From the NCBI RefSeq assembly GCF_900115475.1, contig NZ_FOWP01000003.1:248001-312000 (forward strand): a stretch of DNA of 64,000 nt. Reading direction: 5' to 3'. A program made the position numbers and the translations under genes. This DNA is from Ectopseudomonas composti (GTDB taxonomy: Bacteria > Pseudomonadota > Gammaproteobacteria > Pseudomonadales > Pseudomonadaceae). The notes under the pieces were generated by a model, which made no database searches, was not told the DNA's origin, and saw only the letters and a list, made by a program, of their open reading frames with translations. Below are positions 26,365 to 34,611 of the stretch, piece by piece; positions within the stretch are counted from its first letter, which is position 1; every line of letters starts with the position of its first letter.

Positions 26365-26757
26365 TCACGAGCCTCCGAAACAGACAAGTCGGTCGGCTTG
26401 CTGCGCCGCTTCATGCAATTGGCCCAGCCCGGATAGATCCCACGGTGCTTCCAGGTTGGCAGCGGGCCTGGCATAGCGCTGCGCTTCCTCGCCATTGAGC
26501 ACGCCACGACGCAGTGCGGCGGCGATGCAGACCACTGCGTCCAGCCCGTTGGCGGTAACGAACTCGCGCCATTCACTGGGCAGATCAAGCTCGTCCTGCG
26601 GGCTGACCACGTTGCTGGCGGCGCTGTGCACACCGTCCTGATAGAAGAACAGGCGAACGATCTCATGGCCGCCAGCCAATGCGGCCTGGGCAAAGCGCAA
26701 TGCGCGACGCGAAGCGGGCTGGTGAGGGGCGGCGAACAGGGCGATGGCAAACTTCAT
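26365..26757 (-). CDS. tusD: Sulfurtransferase complex subunit TusD
   Basis: TusD receives persulfide sulfur from TusA. The 130-residue DsrE-fold protein has FFYQDGVHSAAS and the catalytic cysteine in DAVVCIAAALRRGV at about residue 78. I chose MKFAIALFAAPHQPAS at 26757. The longer ORF adds 22 residues that look like untranslated leader. It is first gene of tusDCBE-ybiB, which with mnmA forms the wobble-uridine 2-thiolation pathway. Confidence 0.92.
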   Translation of the reverse strand: MKFAIALFAAPHQPASRRALRFAQAALAGGHEIVRLFFYQDGVHSAASNVVSPQDELDLPSEWREFVTANGLDAVVCIAAALRRGVLNGEEAQRYARPAANLEAPWDLSGLGQLHEAAQQADRLVCFGGS

Positions 26758-26852
26758 GGGGCGTCCGACGAGGCAAAACTGGGCCAATGATAAGGCCAGG
26801 GTGCCCGGCAAACAAAGAATCACTGCAGCAAAGACAAACAGGCGCGCAAGAA

Positions 26853-26875
26853 AAAGCCCGCCGAAGCGGGCTTTA
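26853..26875 (-). terminator. Terminator of yccA
   Basis: On the minus strand AAAGCCCGC-ttcg-GCGGGCTTTTTC forms a stable tetraloop hairpin with a T-run, about 20 bases after the yccA stop. Confidence 0.85.
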
Positions 26876-26885
26876 GGGGGGGGGG
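26876..26885. repeat. Homopolymer G10 tract
   Basis: Ten consecutive G residues on the plus strand lie between the yccA stop and its terminator. Such a tract is prone to slippage but lies outside any coding frame. Confidence 0.8.
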
Positions 26886-26895
26886 CGAACGGCTA

Positions 26896-27564
26896 TCAGT
26901 CGTCGCCGCCCATGATGCCGAAGATCTGCAGCAGGCTGATGAACAGGTTGTAGATCGACACGTACAGGCTGATGGTGGCCATGATGTAGTTACGCTCACC
27001 ACCATGGATGATCGCGCTGGTCTGGAACAGGATGCAGACCGAAGAGAACAGCACGAAGCCAGCGCTGATCGCCAGTTGCAGGCCGCTGATCTGGAAGAAG
27101 AAGCTGGCAACGATGGCGCCCAGCAGAACGAAGAAACCGGCGGTGATGAAGCCGCTGAGGAAGCTCATGTCCTTGCGGGTAGTCAGCACGTAGGCGGACA
27201 GGCCGAAGAACACCAATGCGGTCATGGTGAAGGCGGAGCTGATGACTTCAGCACCGTTGGCCATGCCCAGATAGCGGTTGAGGATCGGGCCCAAGGTGTA
27301 GCCCATGAAACCGGTCAGCGCCAGGGTGGAAAGCAGGCCCCAGGAAGAGTTGCGCAGCTTGGCGGTGAGGAAGAACAGGCCGTAGAAACCGATCAGCACC
27401 ACGAAGATGTTTGGATAGGGAACATTGGCGCGCTGGCTGAGGAAGGCGACCAGGCCACTGAAGGCCAGGGTGATGGCCAGTAGACCGTAGGTGTTGCGTA
27501 GAACGCTGCTGACTTCCTGTTGCTCAACCTGAGAATGGTTGAGTGCATAATCTCGCTCTTGCAT
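26896..27564 (-). CDS. yccA: Bax inhibitor-1/YccA family membrane protein
   Basis: This 222-residue inner membrane protein has seven hydrophobic segments and the UPF0005/BI-1 signature. In E. coli, YccA is a substrate and modulator of the FtsH-HflKC protease. The start [20 protein letters not shown] at 27564 gives a soluble N-terminal tail of about 25 residues, the part FtsH grips. It lies next to the tus operon, as in E. coli (yccA next to tusE). Confidence 0.92.
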   Translation of the reverse strand: MQERDYALNHSQVEQQEVSSVLRNTYGLLAITLAFSGLVAFLSQRANVPYPNIFVVLIGFYGLFFLTAKLRNSSWGLLSTLALTGFMGYTLGPILNRYLGMANGAEVISSAFTMTALVFFGLSAYVLTTRKDMSFLSGFITAGFFVLLGAIVASFFFQISGLQLAISAGFVLFSSVCILFQTSAIIHGGERNYIMATISLYVSIYNLFISLLQIFGIMGGDD

Positions 27565-27647
27565 GGCGACGCTCCTGTGGCTACGAGGCTTTCAATTCGA
27601 ATGTATTGGATCATAACAGAGCGGGATTGCCTGCCAAGACTTAGAGT

Positions 27648-27675
27648 TTGACAGTGTGTTGCGTTCCGGTAAGAT
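27648..27675 (+). promoter_or_regulatory. Sigma-70 promoter of tRNA-Ser
   Basis: TTGACA at 27648-27653 and TAAGAT at 27670-27675 are separated by 16 bases. A GC-rich discriminator follows, and tRNA-Ser begins about 48 bases beyond the expected start point. Confidence 0.65.
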
Positions 27676-27729
27676 TGCCGCCCGCACTACTGCGGAGGTT
27701 TGAGTGTCAGCCTCCGCACTCAAGAATTT

Positions 27730-27817
27730 GGAAGCGTGGCCGAGTGGTTTAAGGCAACGGTCTTGAAAACCGTCGATGGGCAACTATCCGTGAGTTCGAA
27801 TCTCACCGCTTCCGCCA
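27730..27817 (+). tRNA. tRNA-Ser (anticodon TGA)
   Basis: The acceptor stem GGAAGCG pairs with CGCTTCC, followed by discriminator G and encoded CCA. The anticodon loop CTTGAAA has TGA at 27764-27766. A long variable arm (class II) is present, as required for serine tRNA, and the T-loop is GTTCGAATC. Confidence 0.97.
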
Positions 27818-27979
27818 ATTCTCCAATTGCCTTGACGCAATTTCTGACCTTAATCTGGCGCTTGCTTTTTGACGGCGGTGCACCAAGCTAGGTCAGACCC
27901 TGGCTTTTTGCTATGGTGGCCGGCAAGTTCAACCTCACCGTCGCTGCACGGTGGCTGACTAGGTGCAACGAGGTGGCGA

Positions 27980-28624
27980 TTGATTAGGGTCCTGGTTGTC
28001 GACGATCACGATCTGGTTCGCACGGGTATCACCCGCATGCTGGCCGATATCGACGGTCTGCAAGTCGTAGGTGAAGCCTGCACTGGCGAAGAAGCCCTGC
28101 TCAAGGTCCGCGAACTCAAGCCCGACGTCGTCCTGATGGACGTGAAGATGCCCGGCATCGGCGGCCTTGAAGCCACTCGCAAATTGATGCGCAGCCATCC
28201 CGATATCAAAGTCGTCGCCGTTACCGTGTGCGAGGAAGATCCGTTCCCGACGCGCTTGCTGCAGGCCGGTGCTGCCGGATATCTGACCAAGGGCGCGGCT
28301 CTGGATGAAATGGTGCAAGCCATTCGCCTGGTATTCGCCGGCCAGCGCTACATCGACCCTCAAATCGCTCAGCAGCTGGCGCTGAAATCCTTCCAGCCGC
28401 AGAACAATGGCTCGCCATTCGATCTGCTGTCCGAGCGAGAGATCCAGATCGCCCTGATGATTGCCAACTGTCACAAGGTGCAGAACATCTCGGACAAGCT
28501 GTGCCTGTCGCCGAAGACGGTCAATACCTACCGCTACCGCATCTTCGAGAAGCTCTCCATCACCAGCGACGTCGAGTTGGCTCTGCTCGCGGTTCGCCAC
28601 GGCATGGTCGACGCCGTTAGCTGA
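27980..28624 (+). CDS. gacA: Response regulator GacA
   Basis: This global regulator of the Gac/Rsm cascade drives small RNAs that titrate RsmA. The 214-residue protein has a receiver domain (VVDDHD acidic pocket, phospho-Asp in VLMDVKMPG at about residue 54, Lys in YLTKGAA) and a C-terminal LuxR-type helix-turn-helix ([17 protein letters not shown]). It starts with TTG at 27980, preceded by GAGGTGG; a TTG start is usual for gacA in pseudomonads. uvrC follows after 2 bases. Confidence 0.96.
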   Translation: MIRVLVVDDHDLVRTGITRMLADIDGLQVVGEACTGEEALLKVRELKPDVVLMDVKMPGIGGLEATRKLMRSHPDIKVVAVTVCEEDPFPTRLLQAGAAGYLTKGAALDEMVQAIRLVFAGQRYIDPQIAQQLALKSFQPQNNGSPFDLLSEREIQIALMIANCHKVQNISDKLCLSPKTVNTYRYRIFEKLSITSDVELALLAVRHGMVDAVS

Positions 28625-28626
28625 AA

Positions 28627-30450
28627 ATGTCCGCACCATTCGATTCGAGTGCCTTCCTGGCGACCTGCAGTGGTCGCCCCGGCGTCTATCGCATGTTCGA
28701 TAGCGAGGCCCGCCTGCTCTACGTCGGCAAGGCGAAAAACCTCAAGAAGCGCCTCGCCAGTTATTTCCGCAAGACCGGCCAGGCGCCCAAGACCGCCGCC
28801 TTGGTGGCGCGCATTGCGCAGATCGAAACCACCATCACCGCCAACGAGACCGAGGCGCTGCTGCTCGAGCAGACGCTGATCAAGGAATGGCGACCGCCGT
28901 ACAACATCCTGCTGCGCGACGATAAATCCTATCCCTACGTGTTTCTCTCCGACGGCGAGTTCCCACGCCTCGGCATTCACCGTGGCGCGAAAAAGGCCAA
29001 GGGGCGCTATTTCGGCCCCTATCCCAGTGCGCTGGCCATTCGCGAGAGCCTGAGCCTGCTGCAGAAAACCTTCCTGGTTCGCCAGTGCGAGGACAGCTAC
29101 TACAGGAACCGCACGCGTCCCTGCCTGCAGTACCAGATCAAACGTTGCAAAGGTCCCTGCGTCGGCTTGGTCAGCCCGGAGGAGTACGCCGAAGACGTGC
29201 GCCACTCGGTGATGTTTCTCGATGGCCGCAGCAATGCCTTGAGCGAGGAACTGTCGGCCAGCATGGAAAAGGCCTCGATGGCGCTGGAATTCGAGCGCGC
29301 GGCGGAACTGCGCGACCAGATTTCTATGCTGCGGCGCGTGCAGGACCAGCAAAGCATGGAAGGTGGCACCGGTGACGTCGACGTGGTCGCGGTGATGCTC
29401 ACGCCTGGCGGCGCCTGTGTGCACCTGATCAGCGTGCGCGGCGGGCGCGTGCTGGGCAGCAAGAATTTCTTCCCGCAGGTGGCGATTGAAGAGGAGGGCG
29501 GCGATGTGCTGATGGCCTTTCTCGCCCAGTACTACTTGGGCAATGCCGAGCGCGACCTGCCCAGCGAACTGATCGTCAACGTGCAGCACGAAGACTTCGC
29601 CACGCTGATCGAGGCTATCGAGTCGCTACGTGGTCGCAGCCTCAGCATCAGCCTGCGGGTGCGCGGCACGCGAGCCCGTTGGCAGCAGTTAGCGGTGACC
29701 AATGCCGAGCAAGCACTGGCGGCGCGCCTGGCTAATCGGCAGCACCTGGCTGAGCGTTTCGACGCGCTGGCTACCGTGCTGGAAATGGACGAACCGCCGC
29801 AGCGCATGGAGTGCTTCGATATCAGCCATTCCAGTGGTGAGGCGACGGTCGCCTCCTGCGTGGTGTTCGGCCCGGAAGGCCCGCTGAAGTCCGACTATCG
29901 CCGCTTCAATATCGAGGGTGTCACCGCTGGCGATGATTATGCCGCGATGCACCAGGCGCTGACCCGGCGCTTCAGCAAGATCAAGGATGGCGAAGGCAAG
30001 TTGCCCGATGTGCTGCTGGTGGACGGTGGCAAAGGGCAACTGGCCATGGCTCGTGAAGTGCTGCAGGAGCTGGCCGTGCCGGATCTGATCCTGCTCGGTG
30101 TGGCCAAGGGCACGACGCGCAAGCCTGGCCTGGAAGTGCTCTACCTGAACGACGCCGAGCATGAGTTCACCTTGCCCGGCAATTCGCCGGCACTGCACCT
30201 GATCCAGCAGATCCGTGACGAGTCACACCGTTTCGCGATCACCGGGCACCGTGCGCGCCGTGGCAAGACGCGGCGCACCTCGACGCTTGAAGAGGTGGCA
30301 GGGATCGGCCCGAAGCGGCGGCGCGAGCTGCTCAATCACTTTGGCGGCCTGCAGGAATTGTCCCGTGCCAGCGCCGAAGAAATCGCCAAAGCGCCCGGAA
30401 TCAGTAAAAAGCTCGCCGAGTTGATTTATGACACTCTGCACAGCGAGTAG
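28627..30450 (+). CDS. uvrC: Excinuclease ABC subunit C
   Basis: UvrC makes the 3' and 5' incisions in nucleotide excision repair. The 607-residue protein has the N-terminal GIY-YIG domain (GVYRMF...[14 protein letters not shown]) and a cysteine motif [24 protein letters not shown] domain ([17 protein letters not shown]), the RNase H-like nuclease ([12 protein letters not shown]) and C-terminal helix-hairpin-helix repeats ([13 protein letters not shown]) complete it. It is translated with gacA, the long-conserved gacA-uvrC operon. Confidence 0.97.
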   Translation: MSAPFDSSAFLATCSGRPGVYRMFDSEARLLYVGKAKNLKKRLASYFRKTGQAPKTAALVARIAQIETTITANETEALLLEQTLIKEWRPPYNILLRDDKSYPYVFLSDGEFPRLGIHRGAKKAKGRYFGPYPSALAIRESLSLLQKTFLVRQCEDSYYRNRTRPCLQYQIKRCKGPCVGLVSPEEYAEDVRHSVMFLDGRSNALSEELSASMEKASMALEFERAAELRDQISMLRRVQDQQSMEGGTGDVDVVAVMLTPGGACVHLISVRGGRVLGSKNFFPQVAIEEEGGDVLMAFLAQYYLGNAERDLPSELIVNVQHEDFATLIEAIESLRGRSLSISLRVRGTRARWQQLAVTNAEQALAARLANRQHLAERFDALATVLEMDEPPQRMECFDISHSSGEATVASCVVFGPEGPLKSDYRRFNIEGVTAGDDYAAMHQALTRRFSKIKDGEGKLPDVLLVDGGKGQLAMAREVLQELAVPDLILLGVAKGTTRKPGLEVLYLNDAEHEFTLPGNSPALHLIQQIRDESHRFAITGHRARRGKTRRTSTLEEVAGIGPKRRRELLNHFGGLQELSRASAEEIAKAPGISKKLAELIYDTLHSE

Positions 30451-30483
30451 AATGCCCGCTCACCTCGCAGCCTAGTTGTGCCG

Positions 30484-31044
30484 ATGAACATCCCCAACTT
30501 GCTTACCGTGCTCCGGGTCGCGCTGATCCCGGTCTTCATCTTGCTGTTCTATTTACCGTTCTCCTGGAGCTATTGGGCTGCCAGCGGAGTCTTCGCGGTT
30601 GCTGCCTTGACCGACTGGCTCGACGGCTATCTGGCCCGCCGCTGGGAGCAGGGCACCCCCTTTGGCGCCTTCCTCGATCCGGTGGCGGACAAACTGATGG
30701 TGGCAGTGGCGCTGGTATTGCTGGCGGCTGAACACTCCAATCTCTGGCTGACCTTGGCCGCGGCGACCATCATCGGTCGCGAGATCGTCGTATCCGCTCT
30801 GCGTGAATGGATGGCCGAGATCGGTGCTCGGGCGCATGTAGCCGTGTCCAACCTTGGCAAGTGGAAAACCGCGGCGCAGATGCTCGCGCTGGTCATACTG
30901 CTGGGTAACCCGCCGGTATTTACCTTCTGGGTTGTGCTCGGATATACCCTGCTGGTGGTCGCAGCGGTGCTGACATTGTGGTCCATGCTGCAGTACCTGC
31001 TGGCTGCCTGGCCACACCTCAGCACCACCTCGGAAAAGAAATAA
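30484..31044 (+). CDS. pgsA: CDP-diacylglycerol--glycerol-3-phosphate 3-phosphatidyltransferase
   Basis: PgsA makes phosphatidylglycerol phosphate, the committed step to PG and cardiolipin. The 186-residue membrane protein carries the CDP-alcohol phosphotransferase motif as [18 protein letters not shown] followed by FLDPVADK (about residues 39-64). I chose ATG 30484 ([12 protein letters not shown]). A GTG two codons upstream is possible. It is downstream of uvrC and before the tRNA cluster, the known pseudomonad order. Confidence 0.94.
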   Translation: MNIPNLLTVLRVALIPVFILLFYLPFSWSYWAASGVFAVAALTDWLDGYLARRWEQGTPFGAFLDPVADKLMVAVALVLLAAEHSNLWLTLAAATIIGREIVVSALREWMAEIGARAHVAVSNLGKWKTAAQMLALVILLGNPPVFTFWVVLGYTLLVVAAVLTLWSMLQYLLAAWPHLSTTSEKK

Positions 31045-31063
31045 GTATTTTTGAATCAAAGGG

Positions 31064-31091
31064 TTGACGGCGCGTTTCGATTCTATAGAAT
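31064..31091 (+). promoter_or_regulatory. Promoter of tRNA-Gly/tRNA-Cys unit
   Basis: TTGACG at 31064-31069 and TAGAAT at 31086-31091 have 16-base spacing, followed by a GC-rich discriminator (GGCGCCCG) typical of stringently controlled tRNA promoters. Confidence 0.65.
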
Positions 31092-31111
31092 GGCGCCCGT
31101 CGACAAGACAA

Positions 31112-31187
<76 letters not shown>

Positions 31188-31225
31188 GTTTTACACGAGT
31201 CGCCAAGGCGGCTCGTTTGCTTCAT

Positions 31226-31299
31226 GGCTGAGTTGCAGAGTGGTTATGCACCGGATTGCAAATCCGTGAACGCCGGTTCGATTCCGACCTCAGCCTCCA
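31226..31299 (+). tRNA. tRNA-Cys (anticodon GCA)
   Basis: This is a 74-base cloverleaf with acceptor GGCTGAG/CTCAGCC, anticodon GCA at 31258-31260 and encoded CCA. It is co-transcribed with tRNA-Gly and followed by a terminator. Confidence 0.97.
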
Positions 31300-31303
31300 A
31301 TAT

Positions 31304-31341
31304 AAAAGGCCTCGTAGATCCATGATTTACGAGGCCTTTTT
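31304..31341 (+). terminator. Terminator after tRNA-Cys
   Basis: A 13-bp stem, AAAAGGCCTCGTA / TACGAGGCCTTTT, is followed by T residues. Confidence 0.85.
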
Positions 31342-31369
31342 CATTCTCCCTGGCGTGCCTTTGCATGCC

Positions 31370-31398
31370 TTGCGAGGACGCAGAGGGCTGTATATAGT
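31370..31398 (+). promoter_or_regulatory. Promoter of tRNA-Leu
   Basis: TTGCGA at 31370-31375 and TATAGT at 31393-31398 have 17-base spacing, 22 bases before tRNA-Leu. Confidence 0.55.
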
Positions 31399-31420
31399 CC
31401 GCCCTTCGCACAGCGCTGCC

Positions 31421-31507
31421 GCCCGAATGGCGAAATCGGTAGACGCAGGAGACTTAAAATCTCTCGCCAGCAATGGCGTGCCGGTTCGAGTCCGGCTTCG
31501 GGCACCA
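31421..31507 (+). tRNA. tRNA-Leu (anticodon TAA)
   Basis: This is an 87-base class II tRNA with acceptor GCCCGAA/TTCGGGC, anticodon TAA at 31455-31457, a long variable arm and encoded CCA. Its 3' end lies inside the left attachment repeat of the adjoining integrative element and is intact. Confidence 0.96.
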
Positions 31508-31530
31508 ATGACATGATTTCAGATGTTCCC
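31491..31530 (+). repeat. Left attachment repeat (attL)
   Basis: It covers the last 17 bases of tRNA-Leu and the next 23. A 22-base stretch at 31509-31530 is identical to 41131-41152 at the far end, and the tRNA part matches except for one missing G in the right copy. Lower similarity continues for about 65 more bases through a terminator hairpin. Confidence 0.75.
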
Positions 31531-31551
31531 TAGTGAACCTGAAACCTACTA

Positions 31552-31579
31552 AAACCGGCACTCTCAGCCGGTTTTTTTG
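31552..31579 (+). terminator. Terminator after tRNA-Leu (element copy)
   Basis: The stem AAACCGGC...GCCGGTTT is followed by a T-run. The same hairpin with a different loop recurs at 41174-41200 in the right repeat. Confidence 0.75.
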
Positions 31580-31618
31580 TGCCCGTATGTTTTCAAATGA
31601 TTCTGTACAACCCCGAAT

Positions 31619-31660
31619 TTTAGGGATACGTTTAGGGATACGCATGGTTCGACGGAAAAA
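31619..31660. repeat. Arm-type repeats, left end
   Basis: TTTAGGGATACG occurs twice in tandem at 31619-31642. An inverted core CGTATCCCTA is at 31651-31660, ten bases before the integrase ATG. The same tandem pair is near the right end. This is the arrangement expected for integrase arm-binding sites, which may also let the integrase repress its own promoter. Confidence 0.6.
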
Positions 31661-31669
31661 CGTATCCCT

Positions 31670-32980
31670 ATGGCTCGCACTGTAACGCCGCTCACAGACC
31701 CGAAATGTGAGGCCGCAAAGGCCCGCGACAAGGATTACAAGCTATTCGACGGGCAGGGCCTCTATCTGCTGGTCAAGCCCACGGGGGTTAAATCCTGGCG
31801 GTTCAAGTACACCAAGCCGGACGGGCGGGCCGGTTTGACTGCTTTCGGGAACTATCCAGCTTTGACGCTGAAGGGCGCGCGCACCCGTCGTGCCGAAGCG
31901 CTGGCATTGCTCGCCGAAGGCATTGACCCGGTAGAGGCTGCCAGGCTGGCGAAAGTCGAAGAGGCCGCCAAGAGCACCAACACTTTTGAGGCGGCGGCTA
32001 GGGCCTGGCACAAGGCCGGGGCGGCGAAGTGGTCGGCCGGGCACGCGGCCACTGTACTTAGCCGCATCGAATCGCACCTATTGCCTGAGCTGGGCGCGCG
32101 CCCACTGGCTGACCTGAAGAGTATCCCGTTGTTGATGAAGCCGCTGAAAGCTGCCGAAGCCGCCGGCAAGCTGGAGCTAGCCGGCCGTCTGCGTCAGTAC
32201 ATCGACGGCATCTTGAGGTTGGCAGTGCAGCACGGCCAAATCGACTACAACCCCGCCCGCGATTTGTCCGGGGCCACCGCTACCAGAAAGGCCGTGCATC
32301 GTCCCGCCTTGGCGCTGGAGCGCTTACCCGAGCTGCTGGGGCGCATTGAAGCCGACCAAGGCCGGGCCTTGACTAGCCTGGCTGTGCGTTTGGCCCTGGT
32401 GGTGTTTATTCGCTCCAGTGAGCTGCGTTTTGCCCGCTGGCCCGAGGTGGACTTTAAACGTGCGCTCTGGACGATACCGGGCGAGCGTGAAGCTATCGAA
32501 GGGGTGAAGTTCTCCCAGCGCGGCGCAAAAATGAGAACGCCCCACCTGGTGCCGTTGTCACGGCAAGCCCTGGGGCTGCTTGGCCAAATCCACGTGCTGT
32601 CCGGCAGTTATGAGCTGGTATTTCCCGGCGACCACTACCACTACAAGCCGATGAGCGAAAACACCATAAATAAGGCGTTACGGCGCATGGGCTACGACAC
32701 CAAGACGGAGCTTTGCGGGCACGGTTTCCGGGCCATGGCATGCAGTGCCCTAGTCGAGTCGGGCCTGTGGTCGCGGGACGCGGTAGAGCGCCAGATGAGC
32801 CACCAAGAGCGCAACGGCGTGCGGGCGGCGTATATCCACAAAGCCGAACATCTGGAGGAACGCCGACTGATGGTGCAATGGTGGGCTGACTATCTAGATG
32901 CAAACCGTGAGCGGCATGTCACGCCGTATGATTTCGCCAATCGGGGCGGGGCGAACGTGGTGGCAATGAAGCGAGCCTAA
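31670..32980 (+). CDS. Tyrosine recombinase, P4-type integrase
   Basis: This site-specific integrase of 436 residues has an N-terminal arm-binding domain with the DUF4102-like features KLFDGQGLYLLVKPTGVKSW and a core-binding middle domain. The catalytic C-terminal domain has Arg248 (RSSELR), His351-x-x-Arg354 (HGFRAMA) and nucleophile Tyr388 (RAAYIHKAE). Its position beside tRNA-Leu fits integration into the tRNA 3' end. No clear ribosome binding site precedes the ATG; the inverted arm repeat lies there instead. It reads inward, as in P4-like islands. Confidence 0.93.
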   Translation: MARTVTPLTDPKCEAAKARDKDYKLFDGQGLYLLVKPTGVKSWRFKYTKPDGRAGLTAFGNYPALTLKGARTRRAEALALLAEGIDPVEAARLAKVEEAAKSTNTFEAAARAWHKAGAAKWSAGHAATVLSRIESHLLPELGARPLADLKSIPLLMKPLKAAEAAGKLELAGRLRQYIDGILRLAVQHGQIDYNPARDLSGATATRKAVHRPALALERLPELLGRIEADQGRALTSLAVRLALVVFIRSSELRFARWPEVDFKRALWTIPGEREAIEGVKFSQRGAKMRTPHLVPLSRQALGLLGQIHVLSGSYELVFPGDHYHYKPMSENTINKALRRMGYDTKTELCGHGFRAMACSALVESGLWSRDAVERQMSHQERNGVRAAYIHKAEHLEERRLMVQWWADYLDANRERHVTPYDFANRGGANVVAMKRA

Positions 32981-33054
32981 TTTTTTATATCGCCAATCTT
33001 GTAAAAAACACCAGCAGCGTAGTTGCGGATTTAATACTTCGCCCGGAGCTTGAA

Positions 33055-33918
33055 GTGAACATGAAGACGATTACGGAAAATAAAGCAATGGAAATGCTGT
33101 GCGAGCTAACGGGTAAAAAAATCACGCCAGACGATATGAAAGAGCTTGCTGATTTTGGCGTGGTTCCGGCCTATATGATTTTTTGTCCTCGTGACAAGGA
33201 AATGTATCCTGGGAACAACTTCTTTGTAATTAATGCCGCCTATGACGACCCTTCTTTAATGAATGGCTTTGAGGCAGAAACAAAAAAAATCCCCTACCCA
33301 CTCCGAGAGGGTGGGGTATTCAAAATGGCGGAGTGGGTGTGTTTTGGGAGCGGGGAGGTCCCAACCCTAAGAACGATGAGCTACAGAGCCTTTGCTAGGA
33401 GGGCCGGCGGGCAGCTAGATAAGATTGAAGAGAAGCACTTTGTGCGGGCCTACACGCAAGTTGAGATTAGGCGTTCAGTGGGTAATGTGAAGAAATATCT
33501 AGATGAGGGCGACTACCAGAAAGCAGTGCATGATTATTGCGACTCTTCTGATGCCTTCGATATAGAGGCAACAGGAAATTGGCGAGGGATGAGCCCATTC
33601 ACTGACGCTCCCGATTACATTAGTCCAAATAAGAGAACAAAAGCCAAAAGCGAAAGCCCTAATAGCTCCAAAATTAGAGACTCCGACCTCACAACAATCT
33701 CTGCACTGCTACAGATCGTCAATTCGCTCGCCAAAGAAGTCAAAGGCAGAGAGTGGGCGCAAAAAGACATAACGACCGAAATTCTGAATACTTACCCCGG
33801 GGCCATCGGAAGCCGAACGATTGCAAGAATCCTCAAGGATGCTAAAGACAGGCGAAAGGTACTTCTTACTGATGGCCGCCAACTGAGCGAGCAATGGGCC
33901 ACACTGCCTCAGGACTAA
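33055..33918 (+). CDS. Uncharacterised element-borne protein
   Basis: This protein of 287 residues (GTG start at 33055 with GGAG 6 bases upstream; the ATG at 33061 is the alternative) is one I do not recognise. It looks soluble, with no signal peptide or membrane segment. An acidic N-terminal half has IFCPRDKEMYPGNNFF. A Ser/Lys-rich linker spans about residues 197-217. A C-terminal helical part with IGSRTIARILKDAKDRRK resembles a helix-turn-helix. Base composition is clearly more AT-rich than neighbouring genes, so it was probably acquired separately. It sits between integrase and alpA, a slot that often carries cargo in P4-like elements. Confidence 0.75.
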   Translation: MNMKTITENKAMEMLCELTGKKITPDDMKELADFGVVPAYMIFCPRDKEMYPGNNFFVINAAYDDPSLMNGFEAETKKIPYPLREGGVFKMAEWVCFGSGEVPTLRTMSYRAFARRAGGQLDKIEEKHFVRAYTQVEIRRSVGNVKKYLDEGDYQKAVHDYCDSSDAFDIEATGNWRGMSPFTDAPDYISPNKRTKAKSESPNSSKIRDSDLTTISALLQIVNSLAKEVKGREWAQKDITTEILNTYPGAIGSRTIARILKDAKDRRKVLLTDGRQLSEQWATLPQD

Positions 33919-34000
33919 CCAAACCGGTATTTTTGCAATTGCAATGACTCCGACGAGTAGGGTGCATAACGTGATAAGCCTCAACCACACAGAGGCCCTT

Positions 34001-34255
34001 ATGCACCCGAACAACCCCCAATCAACTAAAGGCCTGATCCGTCAGCCCGCCCTCTGCCAATGGCTGGACGTGACCCGTTCCGGCCTCGCCAAGCTCAAGG
34101 CGAAAGACCCGACCTTTCCCAAACCCATCAAGGATGGTGACGCCCGCCAGGCTGCCGCCTATTACGTCGTGGCCGAGGTGGACGCCTGGTTGCAAGCCAA
34201 GATTGCCGCGCGGGATAAGGCCCAGGCCGATAGCTCCAAGGGCGCGGCACAATGA
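34001..34255 (+). CDS. AlpA-family phage transcriptional regulator
   Basis: This 84-residue protein has a MerR/AlpA-like winged helix: LIRQPALCQWLDVTRSGLAK, then FPKPIK and YYVVAEVDAWLQAKIA, the usual AlpA closing pattern. AlpA proteins activate integrase or excision genes in prophages and satellites. The start at 34001 follows GAGG. An in-frame start 19 codons upstream is less likely. It is first gene of a tightly overlapping unit running to the second recombinase. Confidence 0.8.
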   Translation: MHPNNPQSTKGLIRQPALCQWLDVTRSGLAKLKAKDPTFPKPIKDGDARQAAAYYVVAEVDAWLQAKIAARDKAQADSSKGAAQ

Positions 34256-34608
34256 GCACCCCGAACTACTGGCGGGAACTGCTCGCCACCCCGGCAGCAT
34301 CCGCCGCAGACAGCCTATCTGGGCATGTCGACCGCCTGGAGCGGTTGGCCTGTATCGCCGAGTGCCAAGGCGAGCGCTTGAGCACCGGCATTGCCGCCAT
34401 CGGCGAACTGTTGGACGGCGCAACAGGTGCCGGCCATGTCGATGACGGTTTGGCCGTCGCCATTTGCTCGATGCTGGCCGCGCTGGCGGGGCTATCGGCA
34501 GAGCTGGCAACCGTCACCCGTAACGCGCACGGCACCTTGGCCGGCATCCGCGCGGCCGCGCATTGCAGCCCGGCAACTCCCCACCCGTCACCCGTAAGCC
34601 AGGACTAA
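34252..34608 (+). CDS. Small uncharacterised element protein
   Basis: This 118-residue protein overlaps alpA by 4 bases (ATGA) and is followed 3 bases later by the primase gene, so it is clearly part of the replication unit. It is Ala/Leu-rich and predicted helical (LERLACIAECQGERLSTGIA), with no recognisable motif and a Pro/Ser-rich tail. I do not recognise a family. Confidence 0.7.
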   Translation: MSTPNYWRELLATPAASAADSLSGHVDRLERLACIAECQGERLSTGIAAIGELLDGATGAGHVDDGLAVAICSMLAALAGLSAELATVTRNAHGTLAGIRAAAHCSPATPHPSPVSQD

Positions 34609-34611
34609 CCC

